A stretch of DNA of 64,000 nucleotides from JADKCZ01 sp963786945 (GTDB lineage Bacteria > Myxococcota > Myxococcia > Myxococcales > Anaeromyxobacteraceae), in assembly GCA_963786945.1 (NCBI GenBank), contig CAWBAO010000005.1:496001-560000 (forward strand), read 5' to 3'. The translations under genes and the position numbers were made by a program. Under the pieces are notes generated by a model, which searched no databases, was not told the DNA's origin, and saw nothing but the letters and a program-made list of their open reading frames with translations. Shown piece after piece: positions 19,408 to 29,325 of the stretch. Position 1 is the first letter of the stretch; every line of letters starts with the position of its first letter.

Positions 19408-22400
19408 CTACCAGGAGTTCGAGCTCTTGGAGCTGCCGTTGCCGTGGCAGCCGTTGGAGCAGGTCCACCTGGCAGGCGTGGAAGCATCCTTGGTGAAGGT
19501 CATCCCTCGGGATGGAAGGGCCTGGACGTCGCGGGCGCCGTTCACGTGCAGGGCGGTGTTGGTGATGGTCGTGTTGCTGGAGGTGTTCATCACCGAGTAG
19601 TGGCACTCGTAGCAGGCCCGGCTGGAGTGGGCCGAGATCCGGTGGTCGCCCGCTCCCGGCGAGCCGTGGCAGGTGGTGCACCCGGTCAGCGTGGCCGTCC
19701 AGGACGGGTTCCGGTTGGTGCCGAGCGTCCCCAGCGAGGCGCCGTGGCAGTAGATGGTGCAGGAGACGGCGCTGGCGGTGGCGATGGTCCCGGCCGCCGG
19801 CGAAGGCGTGTATCCGGTTCCTGAGTTCGCGAGCGCGCTCCAGCCGATCTGGACCGTGCCGTTGGCGTGGGCGGGGCGCGCTGGGCAGCGTCCCGTGGCA
19901 GGTGCCGCAGCCGAAGGCGCTGGAGATGGCCGGCTGCGAGGTGCTTGTTGTGGGCGCCCACCCGGTTGTCGGTGCTGGCGGTCGCCCCGGTCGTCGCCGA
20001 GAAGGGGGCCGCGATGGCGTGGCAGGTGGTGCAGCTCAGGGTCACCACGGTGGTGGCGCCGTCCACGTGGGTCGCCCTGGCGACGGTGGTCGACGAGTAC
20101 CCGGTGTGGCAGCTGCCGCAGTTCGGGTTCTGCACGTGCCAGCCGCCGGCGGCGGTGTAGGGGAGCGGGATGCCGTGGCAGGCGCTGCAGGCCGCGGCCG
20201 CCGTCGCCGTCCAGCTCGGGTTCATGAGCGCGCCGCCGGCCAGCGTGGCGCCGTGGCAGTAGTTGGTGCAGGTGGGCGAGGCCTCCCAGCCGACGGTGAA
20301 GGTGGCCGGGGTGGGCGAGGTGTTGCCCGCCGTCGCCACCGCGCCCCAGCCGGTGGCGACCGTGCCGGTGATGTGCGCGAGATTGCTCGGCGTCGTCGTC
20401 CCGTGGCACTGGCTGCACTGGAACGGCGTCGAGAGGGCGTTGCTGGCCGCGTCGAAGTGGGCCAGGTGGGCGCCCACGTCCACGCCCGTGCTCGCGCCGC
20501 CGGGGGCGAGCGGCGGGCCGGCCCGGTTCTCGCGCACGGCCACCGACGCGCCGCCGACCAGCGGGAAGCTGGTGTCCTGGGCGCGCACGCCGTCGCCGTG
20601 GCAGAAGGTGCAGTCGTGCTGCCAGTCGAGGCTGCCCGTGTACCCGGTGAGGCCGTAGCCGGCGGGGTTGGCGTGGCAGGCGTTGCAGCTCATGGAGGCC
20701 GTGCCGTTCCCGTCGTAGGCGGTGCCGTGGCAGGCCTGGCAGGAGGTGATGCTGGCGAGCGCGTCCGGGCCGTGGGCGGCCGGGTTGGAGTAGCCGGCCG
20801 CGTGGCCGCCGCCGCCGTCGAGCTGGCCGTTGACGTGCTTGCCGCCGGCCAGGTCGATGGTCCCGTCGGGCTTCACGGTGGCCGGGTGGCACTGGCTGCA
20901 CTGGGTGGCCGAGGTGATGGCCGCCCCGAGCGTGTCGGTGGCCGGGTGCGGAGCGGGCGGGCTGGCGATGAAGTGGCAGCTCCCGCAGGCCACGGCCGAG
21001 GGGCCGGCGGACCAGGACACCGACTTGTCGGCCGCGCCGCCGGGCAGGGTGGCGCCGTGACAGTAGTTGGCGCAGGTGGCCGGCGTCCCGGGCGTGAGGT
21101 AGACGAGGAGGGCCGGGTTTCCGTTGACGGTCGGCGTGCCCGCCGTGTTCACGATGCCGTTCCAGGAGATCACGGTCTGGCCGTTGGCGTGGAACGGGCT
21201 GGTCGGGATCTGGCCGTGGCACTCGCCGCAGCTGGCGTTGCCGCCGAAGCCGGCGCTGTAGATCCGGCCCTGGGTGTGGGCCTGGTGGGCGCCGACGCGG
21301 GCCGCGGCGCTGCCGCCGGTGGTGTCGGGGCCGGGGCCGGGGGCGTCGCTGGTCGCGTCGCCGTGGCAGGTGTGGCAGGAGAGCGTCACCACCTCGACGG
21401 TGCCGTTCACGTGGGTCGCCTTCTGGACGGCGCTGGCGGTGTAGCCGGTGTGGCAGGAGGCGCAGGTGGCGTTGGGCGGGTGGAAGCCGCGGCCACCGGA
21501 CATGGCGGCGTAGGGCATCGGGTCGCCGTGGCAGGCAGCTGCAGGCCGAGGCGGTCGCCCCGGCCGTCCAGCCCGGGCTCTTGAGCGCGCCGCCGACGAG
21601 CGTGGCGCCGTGGCAGTAGTTGGTGCAGGTCGGGCTGGACTCCCAGCCGGCCGGGATGGTCCCGGACGCCGGCGTGGGCGAGACGGCCCCGCCGGCCGTG
21701 GCCAGGGCGCCCCAGGCGACGGTCACCGTCCCGGTCAGGTGCGCCAGGTCGGTCGGCAGCGCCGCGCCGTGGCACTGGGTGCAGATGACCGGCGTGGAGA
21801 GGACGTTGGCCGTCTTGTCGTAGTGGGCCAGGTGGGCGCCCACCGCCACGCCCGAGGTGGCGCCGCCGGGAGCGGTCGGCGGGCCGGCCACGTTGGCCCG
21901 CTTGGCCGGGTTGCCGACCAGCGGGAAGGCCGCGTCGGCGAGCCGCGTGGTGCTGCCGTGGCAGAAGGTGCAGTCGGTCTTCCAGCTCGGGCTGCCGGCG
22001 TACCCGGTCAGGCCGTAGCTGGCCGGGTTGGCGTGGCAGGCGTTGCAGTCCTTGGCCGCGACGCCGCCGCCGTCGTAGGCCGCGCCGTGGCAGCTGGTGC
22101 AGGAGGCGATGTCGGCCAGCGCCGCCGGCCCGTGCACCGCCGGGTTGGAGTAGCCGGCCTGGTGGCCGCCACCCTCCACCTGCCCGTTGATGTGCTTGCC
22201 GAGGATCAGGTCGATGGTGCCGTCGGGGCGGACGGTGTCGCCGTGGCACTGGCTGCACTGCGTGGCCGCGGTGATGGCGGCGCCGAGGGTATCGACCGCC
22301 GGGTGCGGGGCCGGCGGGCTGGCGATGAAGTGGCAGGTGCCGCAGGCCACCGCCGCGGCGCCGCCGGTCCAGCTGACCGCCTTGCTGGCCGCCCCGCCAG

Positions 22401-24705
22401 GCAGCGTGGCGCCGTGGCAGTAGTTGGTGCAGGTGGGGGTGGACTCCCAGCCGGCGGGGAGCCCGCCGGCCGGGGGCGTGGGCGCGCCGCCAACCGAGGC
22501 CAGCGCGCTCCACGCCAGCTCGACGACGTCGTTGGCGTGGTGCAGGCCGGAGGCGGCGGGGTGGCAGGCGTCGCAGCCGATGACGCCGGTGGTGATGAGC
22601 CGCGTCGGCGCCAGGTGGGGCTGGTGGGCGCCCACCTGCACGCCGGAGGTGGCGCCGGTGGTGGAGGTGGGCGGGGCCGCGTTGACGCCGGCGGTGCCGT
22701 GGCAGCTGGTGCAGGAGAGGGCGGCCTTCAGGTCGACGGTGCCGTTCACGTGCACCGCCGGGTCGTAGAGGCCGCTGCCGCTGGTCGGGTGGCACTGGCC
22801 GCAGCTCATGTTGTTCGGGTGCCACGAGCCGGGGCGCAGGTCATGGCAGCTGCCGCAGGTCGCCTGTCCGGTCCCGGTCCAGGAGGGGGTGGTCCGGGTG
22901 CCGCCGCCCAGGCTGGCGCCGTGGCAGTAGTTGGTGCAGGTGGGCGAGGCCTCCCAGGCGGCGTCGAAGGTGGCCGGGGCGAGGGTGACGTTGCCGGCGC
23001 TGGCGACCGGGCCCCAGCCCAGGGCCACCGCGCCGTTGGCGTGGGTCTCGTCGGAGGGGACCGAGGCGCCATGGCACTCCTGGCAGCCGATCGACCGGCT
23101 CAGGCCGGCGGGGTCGAGGTGGGCCAGGTGCGCGCCCACGGCGACCTGCGAGCTGGTCGACTCGCCCTGGGTGCCGAAGGGTGGGGCGGCCTGGTCCAGC
23201 GCCGACGTCGGCTGGCCGACCGTGGCGAAGCCGCCGAGGGAGGCGCGGTTGGGGTTGCCGTGGCAGAAGGTGCACTCGGTCTTCCAGGTGGGGTGGCCGG
23301 CCGTGGTGTGGCAGGCGGTGCAGGAAGGCCCGAGCGCCCCGTCGAGCGTGGCGCCGTGGCAGGTGCGGCAGGCGTTCAGGTCGGCCAGCGCGGCCGGTCC
23401 GTGGACGGCGGGATCGGCATAGCCGGCGGCGTGGTGGCGGTTGGCCTCGACCGAGCCGTTGACGTGCAGCCCCTGCGACACCAGGATGCCGCCGGAGCCG
23501 GCGTCCACCGTGCCCGGGTGGCACGCCGCGCACTCGGTGGCCGAGGCGAACGCGCCGCCGACGCCCTGCTGCGTGTGGGGTGCCGGGGGCGGGAAGCCAT
23601 GGCAGGCGCCGCAGCGCGCGGCCGCGGTGGCGCCGCCGATGCCCACGGCGGCGGGGCCGCCGGTCCAGGCGGGCGAGGGGTTGGAGCCGCCGCCGATGGT
23701 GGCACCGTGGCAGTAGACGCCGCTGCAGGTGAGCGTGGCGGTGGTCCAGCCGGGCGCCGCGCCGTCGTTGCGGGCGATGGTCCCGGTCTCGGTCGCGAAC
23801 GCCACCTTGGGCTGCCCGCCCTGCGCGTGGGCCATGGTGGCGGGGACGACGTGGCACTCGGCGCAGGCCATCGCCTTGGCCAGCGGGCCGTCGTGCAGGT
23901 GGGCCTGGTGGGCGCCCACCTGGTCGGAGCTGGCCTGCCGGCCCAGGTCGAGCGGGGGCGCGGCGGCGTTGAGCGGCACGGTCTCGGTGCGGAGGGCGTC
24001 GCCGTGGCAGACGGTGCAGGCGGCCTGGTAGTCCACCTCGACCTGGCCGTTGATGTGGGCGCCGCCGGGGACGATGGCGGGCGGAGTGCCGGCGGTCACC
24101 GTCTGGGGGTGGCAGGAGGCGCAGGTGGAGGCATCGATGGCGCCGTGGCTGGGGGGCGGGAAGGCGTGGCAGGCGCCGCAGGTCGGGCCGGGCAGGTGGC
24201 CGGCATTCCAGGTCGGCGTGGTGGCGGCCCCCCCTGCGTTCCGGGTGGCGCCGTGGCAGTAGACGTTGCTGCAGGTGGCGGTGGTCCGATCGGGCGACGG
24301 GGTCCAGCTGGGCGCGGCGCCGTCGAGCGCCCCCCGGCCATGGAGCATGTCCACCTCGGCGTGCGGGTCGGGATCCACGGCGCCGGCCGGGCCGACGAGG
24401 TGGCCCGGCTCGCCGACGCGGGTGGGGACCTTGTGGCACTCCTCGCAGCCCACGCCGGCGGCGAGGTGCGGCGAGTGCGCGCCGACCGCGAGCGGGTTCT
24501 GGCCCGGCTGCGTGAACGGGCCGGCGTTGTCCAGCTCGCCGTGGAGGCCGCGCGGGGGCGCACCGCTGGTGTTGTCGAAGCCGCCATGGCAACCGGTGCA
24601 GCCGGTCTGGCCAGCCGGCGCGGCGGGGTACGGGCGAGCCTTGTCGCAGCCGGCCGAGAGCAGGGTGGCGAGCAGGGCGGCAGCGAGCGGGGCGGCCAGG
24701 CGCAT
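19408..24705 (-). CDS. Giant multihaem c-type cytochrome lipoprotein, about 47 haem motifs (three frame breaks)
   Basis: The ATG at 24705 follows GAGGA and opens a lipoprotein signal (LLATLLSAGC, lipidated Cys20). Three +1 shifts, near 21533, 19948 and 19890, must be crossed; joined, the protein is about 1764 residues. My count of haem-attachment motifs is 47: 38 CXXCH, seven CX3CH (such as CTNYCH, CANYCH) and two CX4CH (CSNVYCH, CSGVYCH). After two N-terminal haems the motifs fall into three modules of 12 and a final one of 9, each starting with a wide-spaced motif. This is the CX4CH/CXXCH domain style known from Geobacter. It likely carries electrons across or outside the outer membrane to metals or partners. 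The 263-base upstream gap has a small palindrome (CCTGTCCGACAGG, 24730-24742). Confidence 0.9.
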   Translation of the reverse strand: MRLAAPLAAALLATLLSAGCDKARPYPAAPAGQTGCTGCHGGFDNTSGAPPRGLHGELDNAGPFTQPGQNPLAVGAHSPHLAAGVGCEECHKVPTRVGEPGHLVGPAGAVDPDPHAEVDMLHGRGALDGAAPSWTPSPDRTTATCSNVYCHGATRNAGGAATTPTWNAGHLPGPTCGACHAFPPPSHGAIDASTCASCHPQTVTAGTPPAIVPGGAHINGQVEVDYQAACTVCHGDALRTETVPLNAAAPPLDLGRQASSDQVGAHQAHLHDGPLAKAMACAECHVVPATMAHAQGGQPKVAFATETGTIARNDGAAPGWTTATLTCSGVYCHGATIGGGSNPSPAWTGGPAAVGIGGATAAARCGACHGFPPPAPHTQQGVGGAFASATECAACHPGTVDAGSGGILVSQGLHVNGSVEANRHHAAGYADPAVHGPAALADLNACRTCHGATLDGALGPSCTACHTTAGHPTWKTECTFCHGNPNRASLGGFATVGQPTSALDQAAPPFGTQGESTSSQVAVGAHLAHLDPAGLSRSIGCQECHGASVPSDETHANGAVALGWGPVASAGNVTLAPATFDAAWEASPTCTNYCHGASLGGGTRTTPSWTGTGQATCGSCHDLRPGSWHPNNMSCGQCHPTSGSGLYDPAVHVNGTVDLKAALSCTSCHGTAGVNAAPPTSTTGATSGVQVGAHQPHLAPTRLITTGVIGCDACHPAASGLHHANDVVELAWSALASVGGAPTPPAGGLPAGWESTPTCTNYCHGATLPGGAASKAVSWTGGAAAVACGTCHFIASPPAPHPAVDTLGAAITAATQCSQCHGDTVRPDGTIDLILGKHINGQVEGGGHQAGYSNPAVHGPAALADIASCTSCHGAAYDGGGVAAKDCNACHANPASYGLTGYAGSPSWKTDCTFCHGSTTRLADAAFPLVGNPAKRANVAGPPTAPGGATSGVAVGAHLAHYDKTANVLSTPVICTQCHGAALPTDLAHLTGTVTVAWGALATAGGAVSPTPASGTIPAGWESSPTCTNYCHGATLVGGALKSPGWTAGATASACSCLPRRPDALRRHVRWPRLPPAQRHLRLLPHRLHRQRRPEGDPRERHRRGGDALLPHLPRRRDQRRPRPRPRHHRRQRRGPRRRPPGPHPGPDLQRRLRRQRQLRRVPRPDPDQPVPRQRPDRDLLERHREHGGHADRQRKPGPPRLPHARDAGHLRQLLSRRHPARRRGRQVGVLVRRPLGRGLRELPLHRQPARSAPGHRHARGGHHLGHPVQPVPPGHREARRDHRPGRRQARQRPARRRRRPRGRLLQPGRPRPGRARQHHLLPGLPRHRLRRERHGLHELQRLPRQPRRLRPHRVHGQPRLAARLHLLPRRRRARPGHQLPAGRRRVGGRAREPGRPAARPRRREHGRGRGRPPGPLRRGQQRPLDAVPVQPVPRDDDAEQSRAHHRHGRHRLGRGGDGGQHLAHPGHLHRRLGGLAHLHQLLPRRHAGRRRAHEPELDGDGGRGLQRLPRHPAPLHRRRRLARAEPELRQLPHRVLVDHRRQGDPRGRRHHRGDPELHHLPRHRGPLLGDDRGDRQHRQPGGRPQQAPRSRPSPAPSAAAPATGRCPARPAHANGTVQIGWSALANSGTGYTPSPAAGTIATASAVSCTIYCHGASLGTLGTNRNPSWTATLTGCTTCHGSPGAGDHRISAHSSRACYECHYSVMNTSSNTTITNTALHVNGARDVQALPSRGMTFTKDASTPARWTCSNGCHGNGSSKSSNSW
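20271..24273 (-). repeat. Tandem 12-haem modules inside the cytochrome gene
   Basis: Equivalent wide-spaced motifs fall at 24253-24273, 22921-22938, 21610-21627 and 20253-20270, giving periods of about 1335, 1311 and 1357 bases (about 445 residues). Each complete module has 12 haem motifs in the order 5 + 7; the sixth is again wide-spaced and is usually followed by CGxCHFIASPPAPH or a relative. The second and third modules are most alike (SPPAPHPAxDTLGAAIT, ANPAxYGLTGY), suggesting recent duplication. A fourth, partial module of nine motifs follows to the stop. Confidence 0.8.
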
Positions 24706-24968
24706 GTGCGTCCTCGTGGGAGTGGGGCCCCTGTCCGACAGGCCAAGAGGTTCGAGGACATGCAGGCCGTGAACCATCCGCAAGGGTGCGCGATCCCGTC
24801 ATCGTCCTGCTGGCCGCGCGCAAGGATCGACTGGCGCCGATGTGCGCACCTGCAGGAATTGCGCGTCCCATTTTCGACGCGTCGCAGCAGGGCAGGTGAG
24901 CCCTGCGACGACAAGGGGTTACAGTTCGAAGGGCCGGCGCAGCGTATTCGCCGGCGATCCGAAGCTGC

Positions 24969-25994
24969 TCACCACTCCAGCACCACCTTGCCCGACTGGC
25001 CGCTCCGCATGGCGTCGAAGCCCTGCTGGAACTCGTCGATGCGGAAGCGGTGGGTGACCACGGCGGAGAGATCCAGCCCGCTCTGCAGCATGGCCACCAT
25101 CTTGTACCAGGTCTCGAACATCTCCCGGCCGTAGACGCCCTTGAGGAAGAGCCCCTTGAAGACCACCTGGCTCCAGTCGATGGCCTCCGGCCCGGGCATG
25201 ATCCCGAGCAGCGCCACCTTGCCGCCGTGGTTCATCACCTCGAGCAGCTGGCGGAAGGCCCGGCCGTTGCCGCTCATCTCCAGGCCGACGTCGAAGCCCT
25301 CCTTCATGCCGAGCTGCCGCATCACCTCGGTGAGCTCCTCGCGGGCCACGTTCACGGTCCGGGTGGCGCCCAGCTTCGCCGCCAGCGCCAGCCGGTAGTC
25401 GTTGACGTCGGTCACCACGACGTGGCGCGCCCCGACGTGGCGGGCGATGCCGGCCGCCATGACGCCGATGGGGCCGGCGCCGGTGATGAGCACGTCCTCG
25501 CCGACCAGGTCGAAGGAGAGGGCGGTGTGGGCGGCGTTGCCGTAGGGGTCGAAGATGGCGGCGATGTCGTCGGGGACGTCGTCGGGGATCCGGTAGACGT
25601 TCACCGCCGGCAGGCTGAGCAGCTCGGCGAAGGAGCCGGGCCGGTTGACGCCCACGCCCACGGTGTGGCGGCAGAGGTGGCGCCGCCCGGCGCGGCAGTT
25701 CCGGCAGAAGCCGCAGGTGAGGTGCCCCTCGCCGCTGACGCGGTCGCCGGGCTTGAAGGCCTCCACCTCGGCGCCCACCCGCTCCACCACCCCGACGTAC
25801 TCGTGGCCGACGATCATCGGCACCGGGATGGTCTTCCGGCTCCACTCGTCCCAGTTGTAGATGTGGACGTCGGTGCCGCAGATGGCGCTCTTCCGGATGC
25901 GGATGAGGACGTCGTGGACGCCCACCGCGGGCTCGGGCGCGTCCCGGACCAGCCAGATGCCCTCCTGCGGCCTCGACTTCACCAGTGCCTTCAT
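24969..25994 (-). CDS. tdh: L-threonine 3-dehydrogenase
   Basis: The 341-residue zinc-dependent medium-chain dehydrogenase has catalytic-zinc residues in AICGTDVHIYNWDEW and GHEYVGVVERVG, four structural-zinc cysteines in CGFCRNCRAGRRHLC, and an NAD-binding GAGPIGVMAAG. The NWDEW segment is typical of Tdh. It oxidises threonine to 2-amino-3-ketobutyrate, which the Kbl enzyme encoded 13 bases upstream cleaves with CoA to glycine and acetyl-CoA. Length fits the family exactly. Gene order kbl-tdh is the common arrangement. Confidence 0.95.
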   Translation of the reverse strand: MKALVKSRPQEGIWLVRDAPEPAVGVHDVLIRIRKSAICGTDVHIYNWDEWSRKTIPVPMIVGHEYVGVVERVGAEVEAFKPGDRVSGEGHLTCGFCRNCRAGRRHLCRHTVGVGVNRPGSFAELLSLPAVNVYRIPDDVPDDIAAIFDPYGNAAHTALSFDLVGEDVLITGAGPIGVMAAGIARHVGARHVVVTDVNDYRLALAAKLGATRTVNVAREELTEVMRQLGMKEGFDVGLEMSGNGRAFRQLLEVMNHGGKVALLGIMPGPEAIDWSQVVFKGLFLKGVYGREMFETWYKMVAMLQSGLDLSAVVTHRFRIDEFQQGFDAMRSGQSGKVVLEW

Positions 25995-26007
25995 GCGGGC
26001 TCCTCGG

Positions 26008-27201
26008 TCAGCGGATCACGCCCAGCGCGCGCCCCACCCGGGCGAACGCGGCGACGGCGAGGTCCAGGTCCTCGCGGGTGTGGGCGGCGCTCATCTGGGT
26101 GCGGATGCGGGCCTGCCCCCGGGGCACCACCGGGAAGAAGAAGCCCACCGCGTAGACGCCCTCCTCGAGCAGCCGGCGCGCGAACTCCTGCGCCAGCGGC
26201 GCCTCGTGCAGCATCACCGGGATGATGGGGTGCTCCCCGGGCAGGAGCTCGAAGCCGAGCCGGGTCAGCTCGGCGCGGAAGTGGGCGGCGTTGCCCCGCA
26301 GCTGCCGCCGCAGGCCGTCGCCCCGCTCCAGCAGGTCGAGCACGTGCAGGCTGACCCCGGCCACCACCGGGGGCAGGGTGTTGGAGAAGAGGTAGGGGCG
26401 GGCCTTCTGGCGCAGCCAGTCGACCATGGCCCTGGAGCCGGCCACGTAGCCGCCGGCGGCCCCGCCCAGCGCCTTGCCCAGCGTGCCGGTGACGAGGTCG
26501 ACCCGCCCCATCACCCCGTGGTGCTCGTGGGTGCCGCGCCCGTGCTCGCCGATGAAGCCGACGGCGTGGCTGTCGTCGACCATCACCAGGGCCCGGTGCC
26601 GCTCGGCCAGGTCGCAGATGGCCGGGAGCCTGGCGAGGTAGCCGTCCATGCTGAAGACGCCGTCGGTGACCACCAGCTTGAAGCGGGCGCCGGCGGCGTC
26701 GGCGGCGGCCAGCTGCGCCGCCAGGTCGGCCAGGTCGCCGTTGGCGTAGCGGAAGCGCCTGGCCTTGCAGAGCCGGATGCCGTCGATGATCGAGGCGTGG
26801 TTGAGGGCGTCGCTGATGACCGCGTCCTCCTCGCCGAGCAGGGCCTCGAAGACGCCGCCGTTGGCGTCGAAGCAGGAGGAGAAGAGGATGGCGTCGTCGA
26901 AGCCGAGGAAGCCGGCCAGCCGCGCCTCCAGCGCCTTGTGGACGTCCTGGGTGCCGCAGATGAAGCGGACCGAGGAGAGGCCGAAGCCGTGGCGCTGCAG
27001 CGCGGCCTTTCCCGCCTCCACCAGCTCGGCGCGGCCGGCCAGGCCCAGGTAGTTGTTGGCGCAGAGGTTGATGACGCGCCGGCCGCCGGTCTCGACCCAG
27101 GCGCCCTGCGGGCTGGTGAGCACCCGCTCCGGCTTGAGGAGGCCGTCGGCCTCGAGCTGGGCCAGCTGCGCGGTGAGGTGGGCGTCGAAGCGGTCGTTCA
27201 C
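26008..27201 (-). CDS. kbl: 2-amino-3-ketobutyrate CoA ligase (glycine C-acetyltransferase)
   Basis: This PLP-dependent alpha-oxoamine synthase has NLCANNYLGLA, SVRFICGTQDVHKALE, the Asp in VMVDDSHAVGF and the PLP Lys in TGTLGKALGG. It cleaves aminoketobutyrate with CoA. The GTG at 27201 (VNDRFDAHL) is chosen over an ATG at 27339: a strong GGGAGGA lies 5 bases upstream, and the resulting 397 residues match the family length. The next gene, tdh, begins 13 bases later. The region 27202-27344 separates it from the divergent speA. Confidence 0.95.
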   Translation of the reverse strand: MNDRFDAHLTAQLAQLEADGLLKPERVLTSPQGAWVETGGRRVINLCANNYLGLAGRAELVEAGKAALQRHGFGLSSVRFICGTQDVHKALEARLAGFLGFDDAILFSSCFDANGGVFEALLGEEDAVISDALNHASIIDGIRLCKARRFRYANGDLADLAAQLAAADAAGARFKLVVTDGVFSMDGYLARLPAICDLAERHRALVMVDDSHAVGFIGEHGRGTHEHHGVMGRVDLVTGTLGKALGGAAGGYVAGSRAMVDWLRQKARPYLFSNTLPPVVAGVSLHVLDLLERGDGLRRQLRGNAAHFRAELTRLGFELLPGEHPIIPVMLHEAPLAQEFARRLLEEGVYAVGFFFPVVPRGQARIRTQMSAAHTREDLDLAVAAFARVGRALGVIR

Positions 27202-27344
27202 GGAGTCCTCCCGGGAAGGCGACCACCTTCTACCGCGCCGCGCCGGGGCGCGCCCGGGAACCCGTGGGGCGCGGCCGGCGCCGGGGACGATGGGGCGTCG
27301 CCGCTCTTCATTTTTTCGCCGCTCTCCTGTAATCAGCACGGCAG

Positions 27345-29309
27345 ATGACCCTGCCCGAGCCGAGAAGCGATGCCACCACCGCGATGGCCCCGTCGGATTG
27401 GTCCATCGAGCGCGCCACGCAGTACTACAACATCGCCGGGTGGGGAGCCGGGTACTTCTCGGTGAACGAGAAGGGGCACGTGGTGGTCCACCCCCACGGC
27501 CAGCCCGGGCCGGTCATCGACCTGATGGACGTGGTCGAGGACATCCGCGAGCGCGGCATCGGCTTCCCCTGCGTGGTCCGCTTCCAGGACGTGCTGCGCG
27601 CCCGGGTCAAGCAGATCAACGAGTCCTTCGCCCGCTCGGTGGCCGAGCAGGGCTACGCCGGCCGCTACTTCGGCGTCTACCCGACCAAGGTGAACCAGAT
27701 GCGCGAGGTGGTCGACGAGATCGTCGACGCCGGCGCCCCCTACCACTACGGGCTGGAGGCCGGCTCCAAGGGCGAGCTGCTCATCGTGCTGGCGATGAAC
27801 ACCGACCCCGAGGCGCTCACCATCTGCAACGGCTACAAGGACGACGACTTCCTGCGGCTGGCGCTGCTGGGGCGCAAGCTGGGGCGCAAGGTGATCGTGG
27901 TCATCGAGAAGCTCTCCGAGCTGCCGGCGCTGCTGCGGGTGGCCGAGGAGATGCAGGTCGAGCCCATGGTCGGGCTGCGCTCCAAGCTGACCACCCGCGG
28001 CACCGGCAAGTGGGAGGGCTCCTCGGGCGACTTCGCCAAGTTCGGCCTCACCATCCCCGAGCTGATCCACGCCGTGCAGATCCTCAAGGACGCCGGCAAG
28101 GAGCACTGCGCCAAGCTGCTCCACTTCCACGTCGGCTCGCAGCTCACCGAGATCCGGGTGGTCAAGGACGCCGTCAACGAGGGGGCGCGGGTCTACGCCA
28201 AGCTCCGCAAGATGGGGCTGCCCATCGAGTACTTCGACGTGGGGGGCGGGCTGGGGGTCGACTACGTCGGCACCCGCATGAACGGCCACTCCTCCTCCAT
28301 CAACTACTCGATGGACGAGTACGTCGACGACGTCGTCTACAGCCTGCAGCGCATCTGCTCCAACGAGGGGGTGCCCGAGCCCCACCTGGTCTCGGAGTCG
28401 GGGCGGGCCATCGCCGCCCACCACAGCTGCGTCATCATGAACGTCTTCGGCCACATCGAGATCGGCTCGGCCGAGGAGATCGCCGCGGCCTCGGTGCCGC
28501 AGCCCGACGAGGCCAAGATCGTCCGCGAGATGCGCGAGATCGTCTCCTCGCTGACGGTGCGCAACCGCGCCGAGGCCTACCACGACGCCGCCGCCAAGAA
28601 GGAGGAGGCCCTGCAGATGTTCAAGCTGGGGCTGCTCGGCCTGGAGGAGCGCGCCGTGGTCGAGTCGCTCTTCTGGAAGCTGACCCGCGGCATCGCCGAG
28701 ATGAACCGCGGCAAGAAGCGGCTGCCCCGCGAGACCAAGGACCTCGGCGACAAGATCGCCGACCAGTACCTGGCCAACTTCTCGCTCTTCCAGAGCGCCC
28801 CGGATCACTGGGCCTTCGACCAGCTCTTCCCCATCGTCCCGCTCCACCGCATGGACGAGCCGCCCACCCGCGACTGCACCATCGTCGACGTGACCTGCGA
28901 CTCGGACGGGAAGATCGACCGGTTCATCGAGGGCGACGGCGTCGACGAGACGCTCTCGCTCCACCCGCTGCGGCCCGGCGAGCCCTACTACCTGGGCATG
29001 TTCCTCACCGGCGCCTACCAGGACATCCTCGCCGACATGCACAACCTGTTCGGCCGGGTCAACGAGCTCCACGTCTTCGCCGACGACGAGGACCCGGAGG
29101 ACTTCTACATCGAGGAGTACATCCCCGGCGAGACCATCGCCAAGGTGCTCTCCCGCGTGCAGTACGAGCCCTCCGACCTCTTCCGCCGCGTCAAGAACGA
29201 GCTCGACCAGCGCATCAAGGACGGCACCATCCGGCCCAAGGACGGCGTCTCGCTGGCCGACTTCTACGAGTCCGTCATGAAGGGGTACACCTACCTGCAG
29301 GAGCGGTAG
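27345..29309 (+). CDS. speA: Biosynthetic arginine decarboxylase
   Basis: The 654-residue fold-III PLP decarboxylase has the PLP Lys in FGVYPTKVNQM, HFHVGSQL, DVGGGLGVDY, SESGRAI and the active-site Cys region in VDVTCDSDGKID. Length and the AGWGAGYF N-terminal motif match SpeA rather than the shorter diaminopimelate or ornithine decarboxylases. It makes agmatine for polyamine synthesis. No agmatinase or ureohydrolase gene is adjacent. It is divergent from kbl-tdh across 143 bases. Codon use is like its neighbours. Confidence 0.95.
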   Translation: MTLPEPRSDATTAMAPSDWSIERATQYYNIAGWGAGYFSVNEKGHVVVHPHGQPGPVIDLMDVVEDIRERGIGFPCVVRFQDVLRARVKQINESFARSVAEQGYAGRYFGVYPTKVNQMREVVDEIVDAGAPYHYGLEAGSKGELLIVLAMNTDPEALTICNGYKDDDFLRLALLGRKLGRKVIVVIEKLSELPALLRVAEEMQVEPMVGLRSKLTTRGTGKWEGSSGDFAKFGLTIPELIHAVQILKDAGKEHCAKLLHFHVGSQLTEIRVVKDAVNEGARVYAKLRKMGLPIEYFDVGGGLGVDYVGTRMNGHSSSINYSMDEYVDDVVYSLQRICSNEGVPEPHLVSESGRAIAAHHSCVIMNVFGHIEIGSAEEIAAASVPQPDEAKIVREMREIVSSLTVRNRAEAYHDAAAKKEEALQMFKLGLLGLEERAVVESLFWKLTRGIAEMNRGKKRLPRETKDLGDKIADQYLANFSLFQSAPDHWAFDQLFPIVPLHRMDEPPTRDCTIVDVTCDSDGKIDRFIEGDGVDETLSLHPLRPGEPYYLGMFLTGAYQDILADMHNLFGRVNELHVFADDEDPEDFYIEEYIPGETIAKVLSRVQYEPSDLFRRVKNELDQRIKDGTIRPKDGVSLADFYESVMKGYTYLQER

Positions 29310-29325
29310 GGGACAGGGCACCGCC

